64,000 nt of DNA from Flavobacterium fluviale. Its GTDB lineage: Bacteria > Bacteroidota > Bacteroidia > Flavobacteriales > Flavobacteriaceae. Positions 36,053 to 44,571 of this stretch are shown one piece after another. The translations under genes and the position numbers were made by a program. Within the stretch, counting starts at the first letter, position 1; each line of letters begins with the position of its first letter. The stretch is from positions 1,054,001-1,118,000 of the forward strand of contig NZ_CP030261.1 in assembly GCF_003312915.1 (NCBI RefSeq), read 5' to 3'. The notes under the pieces are model-generated. The model worked only from the letters and a program-made list of their open reading frames with translations, did not search any database and had not been told where the DNA came from.

Positions 36053-36652
36053 TTATTTTGTCTTAAACGTATAGCTGATTCCAATTTGAAAAAGCTGATT
36101 CAAAATGACATCATTATAATAGTAATCGTCGTCATAATCAAAACCATTATAACCGTAAATGTCAACTAAGCCTTGTTTGATTCTAGCTTCAAAAGTCAAA
36201 CCGTTTGGCAGCGTATAACCAACACCTCCTACAAAGGCAAGATCATAATTTTCCGGATTTGTGTTAATATAATTATCGCCAACTTTTACATCTAAAGACG
36301 GACCTGCCAATAGGTGAAAACCTCCTCCATTAAAATTAAACTTTGCAACAGCTCCAAATGTTATATAATTCAGTTCATAATTTACATTACGATAACTGCC
36401 GTTGTCAAAATATTCTCTTCCTTCATCACCTTGTCTTGAGTAAGTTATCTCTGGCTGCAGCGAAAAATATTTGTTGAATTTAATATCAACTAATCCACCA
36501 ACATAAAAATCTGTTTTAAAATTATTATCATCAATATTAGTTAATGTCGATATATTTAAACCGCCTCTTAGCCCTGGATTAACTTTTACTTGTGCTTGAG
36601 ATGATTGAATTCCGATAAACAATACGATTGCAATTAAGGTTATTTTTTTCAT
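36053..36652 (-). CDS. outer membrane beta-barrel protein, copy 1 (flexirubin cluster)
   Basis: A 199-residue protein with signal peptide (cleavage near SQAQ), then PGLRGGLNISTL, QPEITYSRQG, GLTFEARIKQGL and a C-terminal strand FQIGISYTF. It is a paralogue of the gene 5 bases downstream. Its role in the pathway is not known. Confidence 0.75.
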   Translation of the reverse strand: MKKITLIAIVLFIGIQSSQAQVKVNPGLRGGLNISTLTNIDDNNFKTDFYVGGLVDIKFNKYFSLQPEITYSRQGDEGREYFDNGSYRNVNYELNYITFGAVAKFNFNGGGFHLLAGPSLDVKVGDNYINTNPENYDLAFVGGVGYTLPNGLTFEARIKQGLVDIYGYNGFDYDDDYYYNDVILNQLFQIGISYTFKTK

Positions 36653-36689
36653 CTTTGGATTAGTTTAGTTTTATGGTTAGTTTAATTTT

Positions 36690-37325
36690 CTATTCTGATT
36701 TAAAATAATTCAGCTCAATTCTAAGTTTGATATTTTGATGGATTATCTGAATATTCTCAGCAAAAATATTGTTTTCTGAATTGAAAAGCAGTGTAAATTT
36801 TTCTTTTGTTTTAGAAGAATGAACGATCTTTTCTAGTTTTTGATCTTTTTTGGAAATGAAAATATAATTATCCCGTTTTCCGTCTGCCGATTTATAAATA
36901 TCTGCGGATTCATTTTCAAATTGTTCCTGAATCAAATATTCCTTCTTTAAAAGTAATCGAAAATCTTCTTTTAAAGTATTAATCAAAATTTTTCTATCCA
37001 ATTCCGACACAATAGAATTGACTTTAAAATCGGTTTCAGAAACCTCAAAATCCATTAATTTATTTCCGAATTCTGTTGTAAAAACAATTCGGTGCGTGTT
37101 GTCGTTTATTTTCTTGGCAATAAAAATTCCAGACAATTCATTTCCGTAAACACTAATATTGGTTTTATAAACATAATCTATTTTGGAATCTGAAAAATAC
37201 GGAACCGTATAAGAGGTTTTGTCTAATTTTTTAGGCGTATAATTTTTTGTGACCGAGCCACAAGAAATTAAAACAATTGCCAAAAAGCAATTAATTAGTA
37301 AAAACTGAATCGTCGATTTTTGCAT
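36690..37325 (-). CDS. lipoprotein of unknown function (flexirubin cluster)
   Basis: A 211-residue protein with a lipobox (VLISC, Cys near 22). The mature part is beta-rich and polar. Its first 35 bases overlap the end of the LolA-like gene in another frame, so the two are coupled. Aryl polyene clusters usually carry a small lipoprotein next to LolA (ApeN, DUF3261); this could be its counterpart, by position only. Confidence 0.6.
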   Translation of the reverse strand: MQKSTIQFLLINCFLAIVLISCGSVTKNYTPKKLDKTSYTVPYFSDSKIDYVYKTNISVYGNELSGIFIAKKINDNTHRIVFTTEFGNKLMDFEVSETDFKVNSIVSELDRKILINTLKEDFRLLLKKEYLIQEQFENESADIYKSADGKRDNYIFISKKDQKLEKIVHSSKTKEKFTLLFNSENNIFAENIQIIHQNIKLRIELNYFKSE

Positions 37326-37926
37326 TGATCACTTTATTTTTAAGTACAATTCTAGTATAATCTTCAGATGATTCTAATAATTTTACCTGAACCACTGTTG
37401 CTTCTTCTTTGTCAAAAGTCAGTTCAATTTGTTTGATGTATTTTTTCAAAGTCGCATCTTTCGGAATGAATTTCGCCAGATTCTGACCTTTCAATTTAAA
37501 ATACGAAATTGTAAATTCTTTGTCATCAAACATATTACCGCTCACACTTCCCACAATTAATTTATTGATTCGGGCAAAGATTTTACTGTTGCCAATGTCA
37601 ACGGCGCTTTTCTTTCCTTCGTCGTTAATCAGGATTTTTCCGTTTTTAAAAGTAATGCTGTAATTGTATGGTTTTTTATATTGCCATTGTAGAAGTGCAG
37701 GTTCTTTAAAAACCATTTTTCCCGAAGTTTCAATGTCTTTAGATAAAAAATCCAAATGTTTATATTGAACAAAATCAGTTGTTAAGGTCTTTATTTTTTT
37801 AGAAACTACATTTACATCTTCCTTGAATTGAGCTATTTCTGAAGCCGTCATTTTTTGCTCCTGAGCAAATAGATTGCCTGAAATAAATAGAATTAGTAGT
37901 GCTATTTTAGTTTTCATATTTTTCAA
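37291..37926 (-). CDS. LolA-like outer membrane lipoprotein carrier (flexirubin cluster)
   Basis: A 211-residue protein with a signal peptide (NLFAQEQ) followed by the LolA pattern: TTDFVQYKHLDFLSKDIETSGKMVFKEPALLQWQY at about 48-82 (only key words cited), then YNSI-type strands. LolA carries lipoproteins or lipids through the periplasm. Aryl polyene clusters have the LolA-like ApeL beside their exporter, suggesting that this one ferries pigment or its lipid carrier to the outer membrane. Confidence 0.8.
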   Translation of the reverse strand: MKNMKTKIALLILFISGNLFAQEQKMTASEIAQFKEDVNVVSKKIKTLTTDFVQYKHLDFLSKDIETSGKMVFKEPALLQWQYKKPYNYSITFKNGKILINDEGKKSAVDIGNSKIFARINKLIVGSVSGNMFDDKEFTISYFKLKGQNLAKFIPKDATLKKYIKQIELTFDKEEATVVQVKLLESSEDYTRIVLKNKVINAKIDDSVFTN

Positions 37927-37941
37927 AATGTGCGTTAATTT

Positions 37942-38038
37942 TTTTTGCCACAGATTAAGAAGATTTCCACAGATTAATTACCTAATAAAATCTGTTTTTA
38001 TCCGCGTCTTCGCGATAGCGAATCTGTTTCATCCGCGT
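37942..38038. repeat. intergenic CACAGATTAA-family repeat
   Basis: TTTGCCACAGATTAAGAAG and TTCCACAGATTAATTAC follow each other, then ATCCGCGTCTTCGCGATAGCG and ATCCGCG words. It fills the gap before the deacetylase stop and shares words with the repeats at 33.24, 44.04 and 61.54 kb. Confidence 0.55.
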
Positions 38039-38815
38039 TCAATTTCCATAAGCTTTAAGATTCAAAAGCTCTTCAATCGAAATCACTTCATAATTATTCT
38101 GCTGTAAAAATTGCAAAAACTGTTCCAGTACCAAAACAGAATGTTTTCCTGTATCGTGCAAAAGTACGATTCCGCCGGGAGAAATATACTTAATTAGCCG
38201 ATTGAAAATTAAGTCCTGATTTTTTGTTCCTCCGTCAAGCGAACGAATACTCCATCCGATTGTTTTATGTCCGGTTACATTTAAAGCTCTTCTTATCGAA
38301 GGAGTTGTAACTCCATAAGGTGGACGAAAGAAGTTTATTTTTTTGGAAGTATATTTTTCCAAGAGTGCATCTGTTTTCTGAATTTCTTCTCGGATTTGTT
38401 TGGCATTATAAAAATCAAAAAACTTTGAATGGCTGTAGGAATGGTTCCCAACCAAATGACCTTCGTCAATAATTTGTTTTACGATTTCAGGATGTTTTTC
38501 GATATTTTTTCCAATGCAGAAAAAGGTAGCTTTGGCATTGTGTTTTTTCAGAAGTGCTAAAACTTCTAAAGTAAATTCACTTGGGCCGTCATCAAAAGTT
38601 AAAGCAATTTTTTTTTCTCTTTCTGATGGATTGCTGCAGTAGGCTTTTACATGATAATTGGATGAAATTCTCGCAGAACCAACGGCATTTATTCCCAGCC
38701 AAATTAAAATTACAGCACAAAAACACCATATATTTATTGCCATATAATAGTTTATAAGAAACATTAAAAGCAATAAAAAGATAAAAAATATCGAGATGTT
38801 TTTATGCGTTATCAT
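38039..38815 (-). CDS. polysaccharide deacetylase family protein (NodB domain)
   Basis: A 258-residue protein with two N-terminal membrane segments (residues 8-48) and a NodB domain: LTFDDGPS near 72 (metal and catalytic Asp), GNHSYSHSKFF (metal His pair) near 125, FFRPPYGV near 165 and VLLHDTG near 220. All metal ligands are present, so it is probably an active metal-dependent deacetylase. Its target is unknown. It overlaps the upstream gene by 4 bases and so belongs to the operon. Confidence 0.8.
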   Translation of the reverse strand: MITHKNISIFFIFLLLLMFLINYYMAINIWCFCAVILIWLGINAVGSARISSNYHVKAYCSNPSEREKKIALTFDDGPSEFTLEVLALLKKHNAKATFFCIGKNIEKHPEIVKQIIDEGHLVGNHSYSHSKFFDFYNAKQIREEIQKTDALLEKYTSKKINFFRPPYGVTTPSIRRALNVTGHKTIGWSIRSLDGGTKNQDLIFNRLIKYISPGGIVLLHDTGKHSVLVLEQFLQFLQQNNYEVISIEELLNLKAYGN

Positions 38816-39873
38816 TTTGAAAGTAACGTAAAACTATGATTTTTTCCGTTTAATTGATTGTACAATAAAATGGTTTTATAAGCTGGTTTTGAAACCGAAT
38901 TTACTTTTGCAATTTCAGGAATTTCCTGCGTTTTTAAAATTTTAGCCGCCATCCAGAAAGCAAAAGCAGATGCAGTATCATATTCGCCGCTCAAATGTTT
39001 GTAATACAAAACAGGCGTTTGTGCAAAATCATTTTCAGCCAGATTTCTGTAGTAATTTTCGAAAGCTGCGTTTCCATCAAAACCTAAAACCAAAGCATCA
39101 ACATCTGAAATTTCCAGATTATTTGACTTTAAGAAAGATGTAATTTCAGCTTCAATTTCATTTTCTGCCAGCGTATTTACGATCGCAATATCTAGAAGTT
39201 CAGCGTATGTGTTTTCTTTTCTTTCGTTTTCCAACACAAAAAAACTAGCGCCTTCTCCATAAACTGCACCGCTTGTAGTTGAAGTTAAAACATCATAAGG
39301 AGCTGTATTGTCTGCTTTAATACGGCCGTTTAATTTGAAAAGAGCGGTTGTATATTCACCATTTTCATCGACACCGCCCACTAAAATTGAATTGGCTTCG
39401 TCTTCTTCAATCTGCATTTTAGCATCCAAAAGAGCCGATTCAAAAGAAACTGCTCCATTTACATACGTAAAATTATAACCTTTACATTGCTGTAAAAGAG
39501 CAATCTGTGCGCCAACCGTATTGTGCGTCGATTGAATAAAAGAAGTTGGCGTTAAAAATTCTTCTTTATTGTCGAGAATGCTTTTCAGGAATTTTTCAGA
39601 ATCTTCAATGCATCCTAAACCGGTTCCGGTAATAATGGCATCTACTTTTTCGACATTCGCATCTTTCATGGCCAAAGCCGAAGCTACGATTCCGTTTTTT
39701 ACTCCTTTTGCCATGCGTCGGCTTGCAGCAGGCGAAATGTATTCTTTATAAGCCGGCGGAACAATTGCCAGTACATTTTCATCATGATTGACAATGGCTT
39801 CTTCTAAAAAAACAGTATCAAATGTTTTTTGAGTCGAAATACAGCCTACTCCATTTATATATGTTTTTTTCAT
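38812..39873 (-). CDS. chain-length-factor-like ketosynthase, no active-site Cys (flexirubin cluster)
   Basis: A protein of about 353 residues with the thiolase fold (IITGTGLGCIEDSEKF, ILVGGVDENGEY). Where active ketosynthases have TACSS, this reads YVNGAVSFESALLDA, with no Cys; the two catalytic His motifs are also absent. It starts at ATG 39873, sharing one base with the stop of the intact ketosynthase before it; the frame is open to 39903. KS and Cys-less partner genes in tandem match type II KS:CLF pairs and ApeO:ApeC of aryl polyene systems. Confidence 0.8.
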   Translation of the reverse strand: MKKTYINGVGCISTQKTFDTVFLEEAIVNHDENVLAIVPPAYKEYISPAASRRMAKGVKNGIVASALAMKDANVEKVDAIITGTGLGCIEDSEKFLKSILDNKEEFLTPTSFIQSTHNTVGAQIALLQQCKGYNFTYVNGAVSFESALLDAKMQIEEDEANSILVGGVDENGEYTTALFKLNGRIKADNTAPYDVLTSTTSGAVYGEGASFFVLENERKENTYAELLDIAIVNTLAENEIEAEITSFLKSNNLEISDVDALVLGFDGNAAFENYYRNLAENDFAQTPVLYYKHLSGEYDTASAFAFWMAAKILKTQEIPEIAKVNSVSKPAYKTILLYNQLNGKNHSFTLLSK

Positions 39874-41072
39874 TAGCTTTTTGAAAATATAAGAGTTGAA
39901 CAATTTCCTCCAAAACCAAAAGAGTTAGATAAAACGTGTTCGATATTTTTATTTTTTAAGGAAGTCTGAGGCGTCAAATCGAATTCTTCCATCTGCGTTT
40001 CAAAATTCAAATTTGGGTAAACGACATTATTTTGGATTGACAAAACACTATAAACCGCTTCAATCGCAGCCGCAGCCGCTAAAGTATGTCCCGTAAAAGG
40101 TTTTGTAGAACTAAAATCGGGAACTGTTTCCTCTTCGTAAATTCGGCGTAAAGCTCTTCCTTCAGACAAATCGTTATTTGGCGTTGCTGTCCCGTGAACG
40201 TTGATGTAATCAATTTCAGAAGGTTTTAATCCCGAAACTTCAAACGCTTTTTTCATGGCGAGAAAAGCGCCGTCTCCATTTTCAGAAGAAGCAGTTTGGT
40301 GAAAAGCATCGTTTGCATTTCCGTAACCGGAAACTCTTGCCAGCACTTTTTTATTTTGTTTCTCGACAATCTCATCCGATTCTAAAACCAAAAAAGCAGC
40401 AGCTTCTCCCAGATTTAATCCTTTTCTGTTATTGTCGAAAGGTTTGTTGTAGTCGTCAGATAAAATCATCAAAGTCTTAAATCCGTTGATGGTAAATTTA
40501 GACAAAGCATCAGCTCCGCCCACAATAACTCGGTCCAATTTTCCGGTTTTGATTAATCTTGCGCCCAGCATAATAGCATTTGCAGCAGAAGAGCAAGCAG
40601 TGCTGATCGTTGAAACCATTCCTTTTAAACCCAGTTCTTCGGCAATTTTATCTGCAACATCGCCGCCGTCGTGACACGCAATATATTTTACTAGCTCCGG
40701 TTTTTCGAAATAATCGTAATAATGCTTCTCTGTCATGTCCATTCCGCCCACACTTGTAGCCGAAATAAGTCCGGTTCTAAATTCGTTAATCGAGGTTATG
40801 CCGGCATTTTCAACAGCTTGTTTTGCTGCCAAAGTACCAATCATAGCGGTTCTTGAAAAATTATTATCGCTGTTTAATTCCAGTTCAGCGATGAGATCAT
40901 CGTTAGTTTTTTTGATTTCACCAACTTTAATAACATCTGCATGAACTGTCGAAATATTTTGAATACGGGAAATCCCGATTTTATTTTCGATTAACGAATG
41001 ATAATTTTCTTCAACCGAATTTCCGATCGAAGAAATAATTCCCATTCCCGTTATTGCAACACCTTTTGCCAT
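39873..41072 (-). CDS. beta-ketoacyl-ACP synthase (KS partner, flexirubin cluster)
   Basis: A 399-residue FabF-type enzyme with the full triad: Cys 160 in STACSSAAN, His 293 in VHGTATPNN and His 329 in FTGHTLAAA. It starts GVAITGMGIISSIG. It condenses malonyl-ACP with the growing polyene chain, most likely as a dimer with the Cys-less protein coded directly after it. An ACP gene precedes it across an 87-base spacer. Confidence 0.88.
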   Translation of the reverse strand: MAKGVAITGMGIISSIGNSVEENYHSLIENKIGISRIQNISTVHADVIKVGEIKKTNDDLIAELELNSDNNFSRTAMIGTLAAKQAVENAGITSINEFRTGLISATSVGGMDMTEKHYYDYFEKPELVKYIACHDGGDVADKIAEELGLKGMVSTISTACSSAANAIMLGARLIKTGKLDRVIVGGADALSKFTINGFKTLMILSDDYNKPFDNNRKGLNLGEAAAFLVLESDEIVEKQNKKVLARVSGYGNANDAFHQTASSENGDGAFLAMKKAFEVSGLKPSEIDYINVHGTATPNNDLSEGRALRRIYEEETVPDFSSTKPFTGHTLAAAAAIEAVYSVLSIQNNVVYPNLNFETQMEEFDLTPQTSLKNKNIEHVLSNSFGFGGNCSTLIFSKS

Positions 41073-41159
41073 TTTAGATTTTAGATTTATGATTTTAGAC
41101 TATGGATTCTAAATATTTCTGTCTAAGAAATCTAAAATCTAAAGTCTAAAATCTAAAAT
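41073..41159. repeat. ATCTAAAATC inverted repeat between ACP and ketosynthase genes
   Basis: TTTTAGATTTTAGATTT near the left end (overlapping the ketosynthase start) and AAATCTAAAATCTAAA near 41128-41143 are complements, and further CTAAAATCTAAAAT follows to 41159. This is the same word family as at 2.25-2.36 kb. The gap could fold in the mRNA and set ACP-to-KS ratio. Confidence 0.6.
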
Positions 41160-41417
41160 TTATTTAGTTCTGTTCGCGCTAATGTAAGCCGCCATAGTTT
41201 CGATAGACTGGAAAATTGTTTTTCCTTCTTTCGGATCTACTAATTTAATTCCGTAATCTTTATCTAAAATCACGATCAATTCAAGTGCATCAATCGAGTC
41301 TAAACCTAAACCGTCTCCAAACAAAGGATCGTTATCAGCAATGTCTTCGATTGTGATATCTTCAAGATTAAGAGTTGTAATGATTTTATTTTTTAATTCT
41401 TCTTTTAATGCTTCCAT
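41160..41417 (-). CDS. acyl carrier protein (flexirubin cluster)
   Basis: An 85-residue ACP. The phosphopantetheine attachment site is GLGLDSIDALELIVI with Ser 41. It is acidic, with three to four helices. It would carry the aryl polyene intermediates for the ketosynthase pair coded next. No phosphopantetheinyl transferase gene is seen in the window. Confidence 0.9.
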   Translation of the reverse strand: MEALKEELKNKIITTLNLEDITIEDIADNDPLFGDGLGLDSIDALELIVILDKDYGIKLVDPKEGKTIFQSIETMAAYISANRTK

Positions 41418-41419
41418 GA

Positions 41420-42037
41420 TTATTTATTGTATAATGTATTGATAGTCTCGTTTGTATATTTTTCGTTTTCTTCCTTGCTGATCGTGCAAAGAAAAGCTTT
41501 ATAATTGTCGTTAAAAAATTCAACCCAGCCACAGAGAACGGTATCCGCTTTATTTGTGTTTAACAAAATCTCCGAATAGTTCCACAAAAACTCAGAATTG
41601 AAAGCATCAAATATAAAGAAAGAATTTTCACTTTTCAGCTGATGGCGGATACTTATTTCGCCCAAACATATATTTGGCAGCGTATACACGAAAACCGCCG
41701 GACTCGGAAAATAGTTTTCTTTGTCTGAAATCGATTCCTGATATTTTACATCTGTATCTAAACTCGACGATTTATTCGCCAAAACCAAAGCAATATTATT
41801 TTCCTCTTCATTTGAAGTAATCGGACTCAAAAGCAATTCTGATCCTAAAAAAGCCAGTTTGCTCAAAGCATCCATTTTGAAAAACTTAGGATATTGCATT
41901 TCAAAATTACGATAGGCTTGTTTAGAGAAATCAGCAAAATCTGTCGGTTCAATTTTGAATACAGAAGTTCCGTTCAAAACAATTTCGTTGTTTTGGATGG
42001 TGATGTAGGATTGTATGTAGGTTTTGTTTTGAGTCAT
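41420..42037 (-). CDS. half-length degenerate ketosynthase-like protein (flexirubin cluster)
   Basis: A 205-residue protein resembling the first half of a ketosynthase. VYTLPNICLGEISIRHQL corresponds to the LPN...GxIAIRFGLKG segment that precedes the active site, and ADTVLCGWVEFF to the ADVVLAGGVE strand. The intervening Cys motif reads FIFDAFNSEFLW and lacks Cys. The C-terminal half with the His residues is absent although the frame is intact. It ends 2 bases before the ACP gene. It may be a structural or priming partner. Confidence 0.6.
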   Translation of the reverse strand: MTQNKTYIQSYITIQNNEIVLNGTSVFKIEPTDFADFSKQAYRNFEMQYPKFFKMDALSKLAFLGSELLLSPITSNEEENNIALVLANKSSSLDTDVKYQESISDKENYFPSPAVFVYTLPNICLGEISIRHQLKSENSFFIFDAFNSEFLWNYSEILLNTNKADTVLCGWVEFFNDNYKAFLCTISKEENEKYTNETINTLYNK

Positions 42038-42058
42038 TATTAAAGTGGTAATCTGGTA

Positions 42059-42697
42059 CTAATTTATTCGTTTTATGATTCCAGTTATAAGTGTTCGATC
42101 TAATAAATTACTTTTATAAACATAACTTCCATCTTCAAGAATATCTATTATTTCTACGTAGATTTTTTCTCCAATTAAATATTCGAGTTTCTTATTGCTG
42201 AGTTCTAAATAAGTGAGAACATAATTCGTATCATCAGTCCATTCAATTTGATATTTTGAAAAATCCGTTGGACTTTTTTCTATCTGAAATTTATCATCTC
42301 TTTCTATTATTATATCTAAATAACTGCCATCATTATACTTAAATGTGCCATTTTTGAATTCTTTACATTTAGAAAATTTTGACTTCTCCAATTTTTTATT
42401 TTCAAATTTTGAGTTGATAAACTTAAAAATAAAATCAAAACACTTATTTCTTAACTTACTATCTGGATAATATTCTATATTTTTTTGATATTCTACTACC
42501 TTAGCTATATTTTGCTGATTTTCATAAGTTGTTTTTTCTGGAATTACAACAACTGAACTTGTCTTACCAAGATTGTCAACACAAAAATTTACTGTTAGAA
42601 TGTCGATCGTTTTTACATCATCGACGAAAAATTCATCTTGAATTTGTGCATTAATATTTAAATAAAATAAAAAGCAAATACAAGTAACTATTCTCAT
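42059..42697 (-). CDS. uncharacterised secreted protein embedded among ketosynthase genes
   Basis: A 212-residue protein with a signal peptide (residues 1-17, NINAQ), a Cys-containing middle and a beta-rich C-terminal half with CKEFKNGTFKYND. I know similar short secreted proteins in Flavobacterium only as hypothetical. It overlaps the next ketosynthase gene by 4 bases, so it is translated with the operon although it resembles no pigment enzyme. Confidence 0.6.
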   Translation of the reverse strand: MRIVTCICFLFYLNINAQIQDEFFVDDVKTIDILTVNFCVDNLGKTSSVVVIPEKTTYENQQNIAKVVEYQKNIEYYPDSKLRNKCFDFIFKFINSKFENKKLEKSKFSKCKEFKNGTFKYNDGSYLDIIIERDDKFQIEKSPTDFSKYQIEWTDDTNYVLTYLELSNKKLEYLIGEKIYVEIIDILEDGSYVYKSNLLDRTLITGIIKRIN

Positions 42698-43848
42698 TTA
42701 ATTATTAATTTTTTTATTTTCTCAAAAACCACAGCCGTATTACAACCTCCAAATCCAGAAGCCGTCTTCAAAAAATACTCAATACTTGCCTCTTCATTTT
42801 TCTCAATCACATTTATAGATTCACTTACACCAATTTCATCAAAACCTTTCGATTCAAAAAGTGTATTTTGATTCGCAGATTCAATCGCGATTACCGTTTC
42901 CAATAATCCCGAACCGCCTAATGTATGACCGTAAAATCCTTTTAAACTATTTACTGGAACATCTTGTAAACCCAAACGGCTGAATGCAATGGCTTCCATT
43001 TCGTCGTTAAATGGAGTTGCGGTTCCGTGTGCTGAAATATAATCTAATTTATTGGCTTCGATTTGAGCTTCTTTCAAAGCATTTTGAATACTTCTGAACA
43101 AACCTTCGCCCGTTCTTGAAGGCCCAGAAATATGATTCGCATCGTTTATCGAACTGTCGCCAATTACTTTTATTTTGGCATTTTTGGCTTCCGCCGAAAC
43201 TAAAACTGCTGCGGTTGCTTCACCTAAACTTACTCCGGTTCTATTTTTAGAATACGGTTTACAAGGCAGATCGCTCATGGCCTGGAAGGCGTTAAAACCT
43301 GACAAAACAAATTCTGAAACTTCGTCACCGGCAACCACAAAAACATTGTCATAAAGTTCAGACTGAATCATTCTTTTGGCAACAGAAACGGCCAAAATTC
43401 CAGAAACGCAGGCATTTGAAACTACAATTGGCTGTGTTTGAAATTGGAAGAAATCGGCAATGTTTTTTGCTAAAACATCTAAATGTGCGTTATTAAAACT
43501 TTCCTCAGAATTGTTTTTTAGAGCCGTAACATTTCCTTTTGTAGTAGAAAGAATAAAAGCCGTTTTTGAATTTAATTCAACTCCAGCATTTTTGATAATC
43601 GGCTCTAAAGCCAAAATCATCATTTTCTCTAAACGGGAATATTGGGTTTCAGTACTGATTTTTGAAAAAGCACTGTTTATTTTTTCATCAGAAATGATAG
43701 AAGCATAAAACGAATTTGGCATCAAAGAAATGTCATTGTGAAGCTGGATACCAGAATCACCGCGAAGAATCGCTTCAGTATTGGACTCAACATCAAAACC
43801 TAAAGGCGTGATACAATTTGTTTCTGTGATGTATATTTCTCTTAACAT
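42694..43848 (-). CDS. beta-ketoacyl-ACP synthase, second copy (flexirubin cluster)
   Basis: A 384-residue enzyme, starting at ATG 43848 (MLREIYITETNCITPLG). The triad is complete: Cys 147 in SNACVSG, His 274 in AHGTATPF and His 308 in YGHTLGG. The frame stays open to 43908, but the extension reads through the CAAGGTTTT palindrome at 43866 and is not family sequence. It may serve a different chain or chain length from the other two. Confidence 0.85.
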   Translation of the reverse strand: MLREIYITETNCITPLGFDVESNTEAILRGDSGIQLHNDISLMPNSFYASIISDEKINSAFSKISTETQYSRLEKMMILALEPIIKNAGVELNSKTAFILSTTKGNVTALKNNSEESFNNAHLDVLAKNIADFFQFQTQPIVVSNACVSGILAVSVAKRMIQSELYDNVFVVAGDEVSEFVLSGFNAFQAMSDLPCKPYSKNRTGVSLGEATAAVLVSAEAKNAKIKVIGDSSINDANHISGPSRTGEGLFRSIQNALKEAQIEANKLDYISAHGTATPFNDEMEAIAFSRLGLQDVPVNSLKGFYGHTLGGSGLLETVIAIESANQNTLFESKGFDEIGVSESINVIEKNEEASIEYFLKTASGFGGCNTAVVFEKIKKLIIK

Positions 43849-43865
43849 TTTTTGGTTCGATTTCT

Positions 43866-43892
43866 CCTGCAAGGTTTTCAAAACCTTGTAGG
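43866..43892. repeat. CAAGGTTTT palindrome upstream of a ketosynthase gene
   Basis: CCTGCAAGGTTTT and AAAACCTTGTAGG pair over 13 positions with one G-T, around a two-base loop. It lies directly upstream of the ketosynthase start on the minus strand. Between it and 44121 there are further short direct repeats (ACATAG, ATGTGT, CACAGATT) and no gene. Confidence 0.6.
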
Positions 43893-44121
43893 TATATTTT
43901 TTTAACACATAGATACATAGTTTAGTTTGCCTGAAAAAGGCATTTCATTTGTTTAAACAAACATAGCTATGTGTAAAATCTTGATTTTATTTAATTCTTT
44001 TATTCCCTTTTAAATTCTATGATTCTATGTGTTTAATTTTTTTGCACGCAGATTCTTTAGATTTTAGAAGATTTTCACAGATTTTCTTTTCTTATTCGTG
44101 AAAATTAGTGCAATTCGTGTT
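43893..44121. repeat. gene-free repeat-rich spacer within the flexirubin cluster
   Basis: It contains an inverted pair of CACATAG/CTATGTG words, CCTGAAAAAGGC, and at its right end CACGCAGATTC and CACAGATTTTC of the CACAGATT family. No coding frame or clear promoter is seen. It separates the ketosynthase operon from the thioesterase-to-DarA operon. Confidence 0.5.
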
Positions 44122-44571
44122 CTACTTCAACAACCCCACTTTTCGTTTCCATTCCTCATAAAAAGGCGGATTCGTAAGCATTAGATTTCCTTCTTTATCT
44201 AAAAAAACCTGAACAGTTTCTCCAGTACAAGCGACTTCGCCTTTATCATCAATAATTTTAAAGCGATAAATCATTTTGGCAGCGGGCGTATCAACAACTG
44301 TTGTTTCAATGGTAACGACATCACCGTAGCGCAAAGACAATTTATGTTCGCATTTTGATTTTACAATCGGCGTTGTATATCCTGTATTTCCAATATCTAG
44401 ATATGTAAGTCCGTGTTTACGTCCAAACGCTTCTCGTCCATCTTCAAAATAGGTAATATAATTGCCGTGCCAAACAATTCCAAGCGGATCAGTTTCGTTA
44501 AAACGAATTCTGATTTCGTGCGAAACGGTTAAGTCTGTGGCTTCGTTATACTGTTCTTTTCTTTTTGTCAT
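44122..44571 (-). CDS. acyl-CoA/ACP thioesterase, 4-hydroxybenzoyl-CoA thioesterase family (flexirubin cluster)
   Basis: A 149-residue hotdog protein with RFNETDPLGIVWHGNYITYFEDGREAF-type sequence near 23-50, where the Asp in DPLGIVWHGNY is the catalytic residue of the YbgC/4-HBA thioesterase family. It should release or edit acyl chains. Aryl polyene clusters contain such an enzyme (ApeK). It overlaps the ABC permease gene by 26 bases. Confidence 0.8.
   Translation of the reverse strand: MTKRKEQYNEATDLTVSHEIRIRFNETDPLGIVWHGNYITYFEDGREAFGRKHGLTYLDIGNTGYTTPIVKSKCEHKLSLRYGDVVTIETTVVDTPAAKMIYRFKIIDDKGEVACTGETVQVFLDKEGNLMLTNPPFYEEWKRKVGLLK

Noticed and set aside
39874..39903. N-terminal extension of the chain-length-factor-like gene to 39903
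   Set aside because: The extension lies within the coding end of the upstream ketosynthase; ATG 39873 gives the usual thiolase-fold start with a TAATG junction.
43849..43908. N-terminal extension of the second ketosynthase to 43908
   Set aside because: It reads through the CAAGGTTTT palindrome; family sequence begins at MLREIYITET.
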